DNA of 9,265 nucleotides from Trebonia sp. (GCA_030038035.1 JASHPP010000437.1:1-9265); one strand, 5' to 3'; numbered from the stretch's first letter, positions 1-5,185 are shown. The notes: generated from the letters alone by a model not told the origin. Program-made: numbers and translations.

Positions 1-68
1 CGCGACACCACTCCAGGCCTCCCGGCCGCGGGGAACGGTTCTTCGAGACAACTGCCCGGGTTCGATCA

Positions 69-97
69 CTCGGCGCATCATCTGGCATCGCGCCGAG
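69..97. repeat. Inverted repeat near left end (8-bp arms)
   Basis: Perfect arms CTCGGCGC (69-76) and GCGCCGAG (90-97) enclose a 13-base loop. There is no T-tract after either arm, so a rho-independent terminator is unlikely. The right half of the loop contains CTGGCATCG (82-90), which recurs at 5659-5667 beyond the right side of the accessory block. It may belong to an element end or a recombinase site, but that is inference. The whole stretch 1-381 holds no supported gene. Confidence 0.45.
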
Positions 98-227
98 CGG
101 CGCACAGCTCCCTCTCGCCGGTACGCGTGGCGGCCGTGCGGATGTACCACAAACACGGTCGTGTTACGGCATGAGCACCCGGCGACGGCCGGTCAGCCGT
201 TTCCGCAGACCGCGCAGATCGGCGGAT

Positions 228-275
228 GTTCAGAAATCTAGTCCAAATTCTTTAGCGTTCCGCTTGATTCTGAAC
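228..275. promoter_or_regulatory. Candidate operator: inverted repeat overlapping the -35 region
   Basis: GTTCAGAA at 228-235 and TTCTGAAC at 268-275 are perfect inverted copies whose starts lie 40 bases apart, in a locally AT-rich stretch. The right arm overlaps the proposed -35 hexamer at 264-269. The left arm is followed by ATCTAG and the right arm ends in CTAG, so the similarity extends slightly beyond the arms. The position fits a repressor-binding site for the rightward gene set. No regulator gene is recognised in the window, so the binding protein is unknown. Confidence 0.4.
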
Positions 276-293
276 TAGCGATTACGTTACAGT
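264..293 (+). promoter_or_regulatory. Candidate sigma-70-type promoter for the rightward unit
   Basis: TTGATT (264-269) and TACAGT (288-293) are separated by 18 bases and resemble the TTGACA and TATAAT boxes. They stand about 90 bases ahead of the first gene at 382, in the only AT-rich part of the upstream region. The transcript would start near 300 and carry the two leader hairpins at 302-324 and 337-354. This is by-eye matching only. Actinomycete promoters are often weakly conserved. Confidence 0.45.
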
Positions 294-301
294 CGGGCTG
301 T

Positions 302-324
302 CCCGATCGCGCCAAACGATCGGG
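302..324 (+). promoter_or_regulatory. Leader hairpin or operator, 8-bp perfect arms
   Basis: CCCGATCG (302-309) and CGATCGGG (317-324) flank a 7-base loop, directly downstream of the proposed -10 box. This could be the 5' hairpin of the mRNA or a dyad operator near the start site. It is not followed by a T-run, so it is not a classical terminator. Confidence 0.45.
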
Positions 325-330
325 CGCCGC

Positions 331-373
331 AAGCCCCCGGGGCACCACCCCCGGACCGATCGAGCGTTAGGAG
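331..373 (+). promoter_or_regulatory. Hairpin leader motif, copy 1
   Basis: CCGGGG (337-342) and CCCCGG (349-354) pair around the loop CACCAC. They are followed by ACCGA and then GTTAGGAGC (366-374), which contains the Shine-Dalgarno AGGAG (369-373) of the gene at 382. The same arrangement, with the identical CACCAC loop and the same TTAGGAGC ribosome-binding segment, precedes the gene at 977 (copy 2). Repetition before two different genes suggests a shared translational or transcriptional control element, or a duplicated leader. Confidence 0.5.
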
Positions 374-381
374 CGCTTGAG

Positions 382-669
382 ATGAATCTCCACGACCATT
401 CCAAGGTCATCATCAGCCGTCAGTCGTACGACTTCGATGGCCATCGCGCGCACAGCGTCACGGAGCGCGCTACCGGCCGCCTAGTAGGCCATGTTGCCCG
501 GACCAGGAACGCGGCCTACGGGCGCCGCTACGGCTCGTGGTGCTACCTCCACGTGTCAATGGAGCGCGGGGCGTGGTACCTGGCCGGATGGACCTGTACC
601 GATGCCGTTGACCATCTGCTCAGCGCGGACGCCCCGTCCGCCGCGTTCCTCGCGGACGGTGCGGCATGA
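382..669 (+). CDS. Hypothetical protein, 95 aa
   Basis: Family not recognised. The ATG at 382 is supported by AGGAG at 369-373 with 8 bases of spacing. The protein is soluble-looking, with no signal peptide or membrane segment. The N-terminal half is rich in His, Arg and Tyr, including two Ala-Arg-turn-like stretches. A Trp/Tyr-rich central part (about residues 53-73) contains the only two Cys residues, and the end is an Ala-rich helix-like tail. It is the first gene of a rightward unit and overlaps the next gene by ATGA (666-669), so the two are probably translationally coupled. It uses rare CTA and GTA codons, as its neighbours do and the cox genes do not. Reality of the gene is well supported by the ribosome-binding site, the coupling and the promoter-like upstream sequence. 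Its function is unknown. Confidence 0.7.
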   Translation: MNLHDHSKVIISRQSYDFDGHRAHSVTERATGRLVGHVARTRNAAYGRRYGSWCYLHVSMERGAWYLAGWTCTDAVDHLLSADAPSAAFLADGAA

Positions 670-866
670 GCAGTTATCAGCAACTCACCCGCCTCCGCTG
701 CTTTGACTTCGCGCTGGGCGCGGTCTACGCGCCCGACCCCGACACGGCGATGACGTTCGCGCTAGCCCACGGCATGGCCGGACCCGGGTCCGCGCGCGAG
801 CGCGACCGGCTGTGCATGGACGCGCTAGACGCGATGCGCCGCGCGGCGCACCGTACCCCGTCCTAG
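666..866 (+). CDS. Hypothetical protein, 66 aa
   Basis: Family not recognised. The ATG at 666 overlaps the TGA of the upstream gene (ATGA), the usual sign of coupled translation in an operon. The product begins with MSSYQQLTRLRCFDF and has a central segment with a Pro-Asp-Pro-Asp turn (about residues 23-26). A C-terminal Arg-rich amphipathic helix (about residues 43-62) could bind nucleic acid or a partner protein, although that is inference. It carries two CTA leucine codons, a marker shared with the other genes of this unit. No signal peptide or membrane segment is seen. The 110 bases that follow are non-coding and contain the second copy of the hairpin leader. Confidence 0.6.
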   Translation: MSSYQQLTRLRCFDFALGAVYAPDPDTAMTFALAHGMAGPGSARERDRLCMDALDAMRRAAHRTPS

Positions 867-914
867 CGGCGTTCGGGCGCCCGTTCCCGCTACGGGCGTC
901 CGTGCGCCCCGTAG

Positions 915-968
915 GCGCACCCCGGGGGCACCACCCCCCGGGGCACTTGCCAGACCGAGTGTTAGGAG
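915..968 (+). promoter_or_regulatory. Hairpin leader motif, copy 2
   Basis: CCCCGGGGG (920-928) pairs with CCCCCGGGG (935-943) around the loop CACCAC, a 9-bp perfect stem. Further on come ACCGA (953-957) and GTGTTAGGAGC with the Shine-Dalgarno AGGAG at 964-968. Compared with copy 1 the stem is longer by matched G and C additions on the two arms, while the loop is unchanged, which suggests the fold rather than just the sequence is kept. It could act as an mRNA stabiliser, attenuator or protein-binding site. No T-tract follows, so termination is unlikely. Confidence 0.55.
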
Positions 969-976
969 CACACGGA

Positions 977-1507
977 ATGACCAGCACCGACCCTACCCCC
1001 GCGCGGACGCGAGGCGTGCCGCAGCATCCCGTCAGCGTGTGCATCGGCGCCGTGCGCGTCGCGCAGCTCCCCGGATGGGACGACGCGATCGCGTGGCTAC
1101 GCGCGGACATCACGCGACAGTACCGGCCGAACGGCCCCATGTCATCGCCCGGACACATCGCGCTCGCCCGTGAAGCTGCGGAGCTGCGCGAGGTGGACGC
1201 CGGGCCGCAGAACTACCACGGGCGCGGCACGCTCACCACCAACAGCCCATGGGCGTGGGGCGGATCGCTGCGGTACGCGGTGGACGGCGAACACGGCCTA
1301 GCCGCCGGGGACCTGGCGATCCTGCGCGACGTCACCAACGGCCGCTCCTCGTGGACGATCGACGTCAAGTGCCGCATCACGCACGTGGACGCGGAATCCC
1401 ACCGCGTCACCGTCCGGGTGACCGGGGACAGCGCGCAGTTCGCACGCGGCGAGATCACCACCGTTTACGCGGCCAGTATCCGGCGCCGCCCGGCAAGCCG
1501 ACACTAG
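977..1507 (+). CDS. Hypothetical protein, 176 aa
   Basis: Family not recognised. The start is ATG at 977, chosen because AGGAG lies at 964-968 with 8 bases of spacing. The reading frame stays open back to 812, but that extension crosses the GC-rich hairpin leader and has no ribosome-binding site. The N-terminal third has a helix-forming stretch, about residues 28-75, with a GWDDAIAWLRADI segment. The middle is Gly/Trp-rich (about residues 80-97). The C-terminal half reads like alternating beta strands (AGDLAILRDV, SWTIDVKCRITHVD, HRVTVRVTGD) and would fit a small beta-barrel. No signal peptide or membrane segment is seen. It contains several CTA leucine codons. It is followed after 19 bases by the recombinase gene, so the two are probably co-transcribed. 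Possible roles such as recombination accessory factor or cargo are guesses. Confidence 0.65.
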   Translation: MTSTDPTPARTRGVPQHPVSVCIGAVRVAQLPGWDDAIAWLRADITRQYRPNGPMSSPGHIALAREAAELREVDAGPQNYHGRGTLTTNSPWAWGGSLRYAVDGEHGLAAGDLAILRDVTNGRSSWTIDVKCRITHVDAESHRVTVRVTGDSAQFARGEITTVYAASIRRRPASRH

Positions 1508-1526
1508 GAAACGAGAGGATAGAACA

Positions 1527-2108
1527 GTGACAAAGATCGGATACGCGCGGGTAAGCACCCGAGACCAGCACCCGGAAGCGCAAACGGAACGACTCACGGC
1601 CTACGGATGCAACCGCGTGTACGTGGACCACGGCGCCAGCGGCGCCAAAGCATCCCGCCCCGAATGGGACAAATGCCTAGAGCGGCTAGAGCGCGGAGAC
1701 GCGCTTGTGTGCGTCAAACTTGACCGCATCGGCCGATCGGTGCGCAACCTCGTGGACGTGGTTGCCGACCTTGGCGGCCGTGGCGTAGACCTCGTGGTCC
1801 TAGACCAGGCCATCGACACGACCACGCCGGGCGGTCGGCTCGTGTTTCACGTCCTCGCCGCGATAGCCGAGTTTGAGCGAGAGCTGATCGTGGAGCGCAC
1901 CAAAGACGGACTGGCCGCCACTAGCGCCCGCGGGCACAACGGCGGCCGGAAAGCAAGACTCAATGAGCATCACGCCACGCTCGCCCGGCAATGGCGGGCC
2001 GAAGGAATCTCAGTAGCCGAGATCGGCGCCAGGCTAGGCAAGATGACCCCCAGCGGTAAAGCCGTCTCCCGGCAGACCGTTTACCGGGCACTCGGCATGG
2101 CCAGCTAA
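1527..2108 (+). CDS. Serine recombinase, resolvase/invertase family, 193 aa
   Basis: A DNA resolvase/invertase of the small serine recombinase family. These enzymes cut and rejoin two DNA sites through a phosphoserine intermediate. The N-terminal catalytic domain has YARVST with the nucleophile Ser10 and Arg8. The KLDRIGRS segment (64-71) supplies Arg67 and Arg70, and a DHGASGAKASRPEW stretch (34-47) is typical of the family. The long E helix follows at about 105-130, with FHVLAAIAEFERELI. A C-terminal helix-turn-helix lies at about 152-190, ending in SRQTVYRAL. The length fits Hin/Gin/Tn3-type resolvases, not the large serine integrases. The start is GTG at 1527, with GAGAGG (1513-1518) 8 bases ahead. 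It is the last gene of the rightward unit, just before a terminator. It could resolve dimers, invert a segment or move the element, and no cognate site is certain. Confidence 0.93.
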   Translation: MTKIGYARVSTRDQHPEAQTERLTAYGCNRVYVDHGASGAKASRPEWDKCLERLERGDALVCVKLDRIGRSVRNLVDVVADLGGRGVDLVVLDQAIDTTTPGGRLVFHVLAAIAEFERELIVERTKDGLAATSARGHNGGRKARLNEHHATLARQWRAEGISVAEIGARLGKMTPSGKAVSRQTVYRALGMAS

Positions 2109-2134
2109 CCCGGGTAATCGACAGAAAAAGTCAT

Positions 2135-2163
2135 AAAGGGCGCCCCCGACCGGGCGCCCTTTT
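2135..2163 (+). terminator. Rho-independent terminator after the recombinase
   Basis: AAAGGGCGCCC (2135-2145) and GGGCGCCCTTT (2152-2162) form a perfect 11-bp stem with a 6-base loop, ending in a TTTT run. It sits 27 bases beyond the recombinase stop. The A residues at the left base of the stem give a short T-run on the minus strand as well, so it may also stop the convergent minus-strand gene that ends at 2239. Confidence 0.88.
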
Positions 2164-2238
2164 GGCTGCCCTGGCCCGGCGCGGCGCCCACGGGAATGCC
2201 CCTACGCGGCCCGGAGAGCTACGCTGACGCGCAAAGAC

Positions 2239-2607
2239 TTACCCGGCCGCCGGAACGATCGAGACTTCCCGCTCTACCGGCTCTCCGCGCAACCGCGCAG
2301 CCTCGCGACGGCAAGCCGCCGCACGCTCGGAGTAGTAGTCCTTCAACTCGCGGTCCATGTAATAGTTGGCCTCAACGTGCCCCTCCCACTTCGAAGCCTG
2401 CAATTCCAGCTCCCGCGCCTTCTCCGCGTTCGCCTTGACCGCTGCGCCAGGGGCCGACTTCGCCAGATTCGCAGCCCTCATCTCGTCCGAATCCCTCTTC
2501 AAAAGGTCCGCGATCCGCCCCGCCAGCAACTCGGCCCCCGGCCCCTCCGGGCTAAGCTCTACGGTGCCATCGCTCTTGGCGATCAGGGTTATCTTAAGGT
2601 CAGTCAT
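2239..2607 (-). CDS. Hypothetical helical (coiled-coil-like) protein, 122 aa
   Basis: Family not recognised. The ATG at 2607 (MTDLKITLIAKSDG) is chosen because AGGAG lies at 2615-2619, 7 bases upstream. The frame is open further upstream, but that extension would run into the strong hairpin at 2637-2666. The protein starts with a short beta-like segment (residues 3-19) and then becomes a long, Ala/Glu/Lys/Arg-rich helix (about residues 23-112) with hydrophobic spacing suggestive of a coiled coil. It contains a KARELELQASKWEGHVEANY stretch and has a single Cys. It faces the recombinase gene convergently. It lies downstream of a two-gene unit but is separated from it by a terminator-like hairpin, so it probably has its own promoter or is read through. 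Function unknown. Confidence 0.65.
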   Translation of the reverse strand: MTDLKITLIAKSDGTVELSPEGPGAELLAGRIADLLKRDSDEMRAANLAKSAPGAAVKANAEKARELELQASKWEGHVEANYYMDRELKDYYSERAAACRREAARLRGEPVEREVSIVPAAG

Positions 2608-2636
2608 TGGGTATCTCCTAGTCAATCGCATAAGGA

Positions 2637-2666
2637 AGGGCAGCGTGGAGCGAAACACGCTGCCCT
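2637..2666 (-). terminator. Terminator-like hairpin between minus-strand genes
   Basis: AGGGCAGCGTG (2637-2647) and CACGCTGCCCT (2656-2666) form a perfect 11-bp stem with an 8-base loop. Read on the minus strand the stem is followed by TTCCTTATG, a loose T-rich tail, while on the plus strand no T-run follows. It is therefore best placed as the end, or an attenuation point, of the leftward transcript of the 3625-2811 gene pair, about 20 bases before the ribosome-binding site of the gene at 2607. Confidence 0.65.
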
Positions 2667-2669
2667 ATC

Positions 2670-2798
2670 GCCGGGCTACGGTACCCGGCAGGCGGCCGGG
2701 ACAGGGAAGGAACCAATGGAAGGCCCCGCCTGCCGCTTTGCCGCTATGGGCGGCCAGTCCCTCAACCCCGGCCAGGGGAACGAAAACCCGGGCCGGGG
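2670..2798 (-). other. Structured non-coding stretch with three inverted repeats
   Basis: Between the gene ending at 2811 and the terminator at 2637 lie GCCGGG/CCCGGC (2670-2675, 2684-2689), GGCAGGCGG/CCGCCTGCC (2687-2695, 2726-2734) and CCCCGGCC/GGCCGGGG (2766-2773, 2791-2798). The first two share bases, so they are alternatives. The last contains AAAACCCGGGCC (2783-2794), repeated exactly at 3696-3707. It is probably the 3' untranslated part of the leftward transcript or an independent RNA. No gene is supported on either strand. Confidence 0.4.
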
Positions 2799-2810
2799 AA
2801 GCATTGAACG

Positions 2811-3014
2811 CTAAACGGTCACGCCGGTACGGCGACGGATAAGCGCGGCCTCAATCCCGATGGCCAGAACACGGTAAGCCCCCGCCCAAGCCAGCGACTC
2901 GGCATCGCACGCACCCTCCAACATGCCAGCACGAGTGTTAAACGCATCCGCCATCCTGGTCAAACTGGCCTCATCCGGTATCCCCGCAAGGAAAGCGGTC
3001 AGCAAATCCGGCAT
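2811..3014 (-). CDS. Hypothetical small helical protein, 67 aa
   Basis: Family not recognised. The ATG at 3014 (MPDLLTAFLAGIPDEAS) is supported by GGGAGGT around 3022-3028, with 8 bases of spacing. An upstream ATG at 3035 is in frame but would leave this ribosome-binding site inside the gene. The upstream gene on the same strand stops at 3020, five bases before this start, so the two form an operon and the ribosome-binding site lies at the end of the upstream gene. The product is mostly helical, with an amphipathic C-terminal helix (about residues 41-62, ending in ALIRRR). No clear membrane segment or motif is seen. Function unknown. Confidence 0.6.
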   Translation of the reverse strand: MPDLLTAFLAGIPDEASLTRMADAFNTRAGMLEGACDAESLAWAGAYRVLAIGIEAALIRRRTGVTV

Positions 3015-3019
3015 AAAAC

Positions 3020-3625
3020 CTACCTCCCTACACATTCCGGAAACTTTTCGTCCCCGCAGTCATCTAGCCAAGAGTCAATATCGAAGTCATCGCCGGGATC
3101 GCCCGCGGCTTCCCACGGCTCCGGCCAGTCATCGCCGGAATCCAGCGGAGACTCCCACCATTCGGGATGACCTTCGTACCAGTCCACGGCCGAAGCGTCC
3201 CCGCCCGGGTCAGGGATGAAAACTTCCATTGTCTCCCCCTCATCAGGTCCACGGTTCGTATTCCAGCGGGCCGGATCACCCAGGCCACTGATACGAAACC
3301 CGGCCCCGCCCGGCCCGGGGGAAGCGAATTGTTCGACAAGCCAGGATGCTTCCCCCTGGCTCAGCGGATAGAGCGGCTTACGCTGCTCATCCCTGTTCTG
3401 CTCGCACTGCGGGCATTGCCCGCTACGCCCCGACTCCTGCCACTGGACACAACACGCCTTATACGGCTCCCTACGGCCGCGAGGCCGCGCATCAAGCACA
3501 CGCTTACTCGCCTTCGCATGCTTCCCGCAGTACCGCGGATGCGGCCCCCTAGCGCCTTTGCGCGGCACGGCATCAGCCGCGCACCACGAGCCATCGTCAT
3601 TCTTCCACGCGCATCGGCGCGCCAC
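3020..3625 (-). CDS. Hypothetical Cys-rich protein with strongly acidic C-terminus, 201 aa
   Basis: Not assignable to a known family by eye. The basic N-terminal part (about 1-80) has Cys5, Cys15, Cys33 and His36 (YCGKH), then Cys58, Cys59 and a CPQC pair (71-74). This spacing could hold one or two zinc ions. The C-terminal part (about 128-198) is packed with Asp and Glu and has several Trp residues (149, 156, 157, 167, 171, 186), with very few basic residues. Such a segment could mimic DNA or bind a basic partner, which is inference. The start is uncertain. GTG at 3625 is the first normal start codon, but its ribosome-binding site is weak. The frame is open upstream, and GGAAGG stands at a good distance from an in-frame ATT at 3637. 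The gene is first in a pair with the 67-aa protein at 3014. Confidence 0.6.
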   Translation of the reverse strand: MARRCAWKNDDGSWCAADAVPRKGARGPHPRYCGKHAKASKRVLDARPRGRREPYKACCVQWQESGRSGQCPQCEQNRDEQRKPLYPLSQGEASWLVEQFASPGPGGAGFRISGLGDPARWNTNRGPDEGETMEVFIPDPGGDASAVDWYEGHPEWWESPLDSGDDWPEPWEAAGDPGDDFDIDSWLDDCGDEKFPECVGR

Positions 3626-3652
3626 AGTCGTCTCAATAACTGGTACCTTCCC

Positions 3653-3671
3653 TGGCGCGCTGAGCGCGCCA
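3653..3671. repeat. Perfect dyad upstream of the Cys-rich gene
   Basis: TGGCGCGC (3653-3660) and GCGCGCCA (3664-3671) are separated by TGA. It lies 28 bases before the GTG start at 3625, between that gene and the terminator-like hairpin at 3698-3721. This is a suitable place for an operator or a leader hairpin controlling the leftward gene pair. Confidence 0.4.
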
Positions 3672-3691
3672 TTAGCTCCATACCGAAGAAA

Positions 3692-3721
3692 ATTTAAAAC
3701 CCGGGCCTACAGGCCCGAACC
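3692..3721 (-). terminator. Rho-independent terminator, minus strand
   Basis: CGGGCC (3702-3707) and GGCCCG (3712-3717) pair around a 4-base loop. Only on the minus strand does the stem extend by four further G-U pairs (3701/3718, 3700/3719, 3699/3720, 3698/3721), after which the minus strand reads TTTTAAATTT. This is the form of a leftward terminator. It would end the transcript crossing the hairpin-rich region 3722-4138, that is, the ATPase transcript or a separate RNA. Confidence 0.7.
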
Positions 3722-4138
3722 AGATCAAACGCCCTGTTATCCCGGGAGGGATAACCGGAAGCACGCCAGCCGGAAGGCTGGCACGCATAGGTAGATGCTT
3801 TCCTAATGCTCGGCGGCGCCCAAGCCGCCTCGCACGAATCACCCCGCCGGAACCCGGGCAGGCGGGGTAGTTGTGATTGATGATATGTCATGTATTTGCG
3901 CGGCCTTTGGTGGGCCGCGGTTGGTTCTGCGCCGCTCTTTCGTGAACCGGGCGGCGCGTGTCTGCCGCCCCTGCCGCGTTTCGGGGCGGCTTGTTCCGGG
4001 GAGTCGCGTTGCGGCTCCTCCCCGTTCTTCGTCCGATGCTCGGCCCGGAAGGGCCGCGATCGATTTACTTGGGGGAATGAGGTGACGGAGGAACCTCATA
4101 TATAGGGGGGTACGTAGTTCACGCTCACACTCACGGAG
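3722..4138. other. Hairpin-dense non-coding region (candidate origin or structured RNA)
   Basis: About 415 bases without a supported gene, holding a chain of perfect inverted repeats. The arms are 3736-3743/3748-3755, 3765-3771/3776-3782, 3812-3817/3824-3829, 3841-3848/3861-3868, 3899-3905/3913-3919, 3949-3955/3964-3970, 3964-3971/3983-3990, 3997-4003/4018-4024, 4041-4046/4051-4056 and 4077-4082/4094-4099. One AT-rich island (about 3868-3898) interrupts the GC-rich hairpins. The region abuts the 3' end of a RepA-type ATPase gene. A replication origin with single-strand structures, or a regulatory RNA, is consistent with this, but neither is proven. Short open frames on both strands lack ribosome-binding sites. 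Confidence 0.5.
3761..3786 (-). ncRNA. Strong stem-loop with strand-specific G-U pairs
   Basis: The core arms GCCAGCC (3765-3771) and GGCTGGC (3776-3782) enclose GGAA on the plus strand (UUCC on the minus strand). Read as RNA of the minus strand, the stem continues through two G-U pairs (3763/3784 and 3764/3783) to 11 bp. On the plus strand these are A-C mismatches. The asymmetry argues for a leftward transcript that folds here and then stops at the 3692-3721 terminator. Confidence 0.4.
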
Positions 4139-5185
4139 TCACGGGCCTGGGCGCGTGTCGGCGGCTACGCGCGCCCATTGCGGCGCGTTCCTGGTGCCCA
4201 CGTTCTTGACCGCCCCGAAGGCGCCTTCGGAGAGAAACTTTTGGGCCGTGGTCACCGTGTACTTCGGGAACGCTGCTGCTACTGCCTGGGCGGTGGCGTC
4301 CCGGTTCTGCCCCTGGCAGTTGGCGACAACCCATTCGCCCACGTTGCTGCGCTCCTTCAAGAGCTGGGCGTCCCGGTCCCTGGCTCGGCGCTGTTGGCCT
4401 TCCTTCAGTTCCTCCGTTGTGCGCGAGCCGAGCACGTCGAACCGGGGAACGCCGTCCGGTTCGGACACGTCGAGTGACCAGCGTCCCCCGGCGTTCCCGT
4501 CGAACTCAAGACGGCACTTGCCGCCCCCGGCCCAGACCAGCGCCCACCACCGCGGCCCGTAGCGGATAAACGATGACCCATGGGGCAGCCGTTGCGACTT
4601 GCCGTCCACGGCAGGCTTCTCTGAAACGTGGGCAAGCACGAGGACGGCAATCCCCTGCCGGGCGAACTTATCAACCTCCATGTAGAACGCCTTGATCAGG
4701 TCATCATCGGATAGTGATCCTGAGACGAACTGTGACAGGTTGTCGATGATGACGACTCTTGCCCCGGCCGCCATGACAGCGGACCTGACCTCTTCCCAGC
4801 CTGCCGGTTCGGTAGGCCGCCACGGCGATATCAGGGTAATACGGCCGTCCCCGATTTCATCGCGCACGCGGAACAGGCGTTCCTTGTACTCAAAAAGGCT
4901 GTCTGGGTCGCCGCAAACGATGGCGACCGGGCCGTGTGCGTCCGGGGCTACAGGCCGTCCTAGCCATGTCTCCTGGCCGGACGCCAGGGCTACCGCGAGG
5001 CTTGCCGCCAACGTGGACTTCCCGGATTTCGTCTGCCCATAGAAGAGGGTGACCGACCGGTGAAGGATGCCCTCCACCAGGAACGCAGCAGGTACCCCGT
5101 CCAAAGTGGAATCCCTAGTGAACGTCTCAACGTCAATAAACTTATATTGCGGAACTGTCATCGGATATATGGCTGCTCCGACCAC
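4139..5185 (-). CDS. RepA-like RecA-fold ATPase (AAA_25-type replicative helicase), 348 aa
   Basis: A RecA-fold P-loop ATPase of the group that includes plasmid RepA hexameric helicases and related replication or repair ATPases. The Walker A motif is GQTKSGKS (50-57) and Walker B is VVIIDN (144-149, Asp148). A following VLVLAHVSEK segment (181-190, His186) fits the sensor strand of this family. After a charged linker (about 256-282), the C-terminal part (about 283-345) looks like a winged-helix DNA-binding domain. In such proteins ATP hydrolysis drives DNA unwinding at a plasmid or phage origin. The GTG at 5185 is chosen because GGAAGGGAG lies just upstream. The in-frame ATG at 5161 has no good ribosome-binding site. 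The 5' end overlaps the small ORF 5142-5375. No primase or initiator gene is visible nearby. A role as element replication protein is inferred from family and context. Confidence 0.8.
   Translation of the reverse strand: MVGAAIYPMTVPQYKFIDVETFTRDSTLDGVPAAFLVEGILHRSVTLFYGQTKSGKSTLAASLAVALASGQETWLGRPVAPDAHGPVAIVCGDPDSLFEYKERLFRVRDEIGDGRITLISPWRPTEPAGWEEVRSAVMAAGARVVIIDNLSQFVSGSLSDDDLIKAFYMEVDKFARQGIAVLVLAHVSEKPAVDGKSQRLPHGSSFIRYGPRWWALVWAGGGKCRLEFDGNAGGRWSLDVSEPDGVPRFDVLGSRTTEELKEGQQRRARDRDAQLLKERSNVGEWVVANCQGQNRDATAQAVAAAFPKYTVTTAQKFLSEGAFGAVKNVGTRNAPQWARVAADTRPGP

Noticed and set aside
171..278. Short Arg-rich ORF, 35 codons
   Set aside because: No ribosome-binding site, overlaps the candidate promoter and operator, and has no other support.
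812..976. Upstream extension of the 176-aa gene to ATG 812
   Set aside because: It crosses the repeated hairpin leader, overlaps the previous gene and lacks a ribosome-binding site, whereas ATG 977 has AGGAG at ideal spacing.
3730..3747. Resemblance to the I-SceI homing endonuclease site (CCCTGTTATCCC shared)
   Set aside because: Outer positions differ, and the match is explained by the local GTTATCCC/GGGATAAC dyad. No homing endonuclease or intron is present.
3839..4099. Minus-strand 86-codon frame through the hairpin-rich region
   Set aside because: No Shine-Dalgarno sequence before ATG 4099, the product is low in secondary-structure character, and the DNA is dominated by inverted repeats.
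3873..4105. Two overlapping plus-strand frames of about 70 codons
   Set aside because: Competing frames of similar length, poor ribosome-binding context and Arg/Pro-rich translations typical of non-coding GC-rich DNA.
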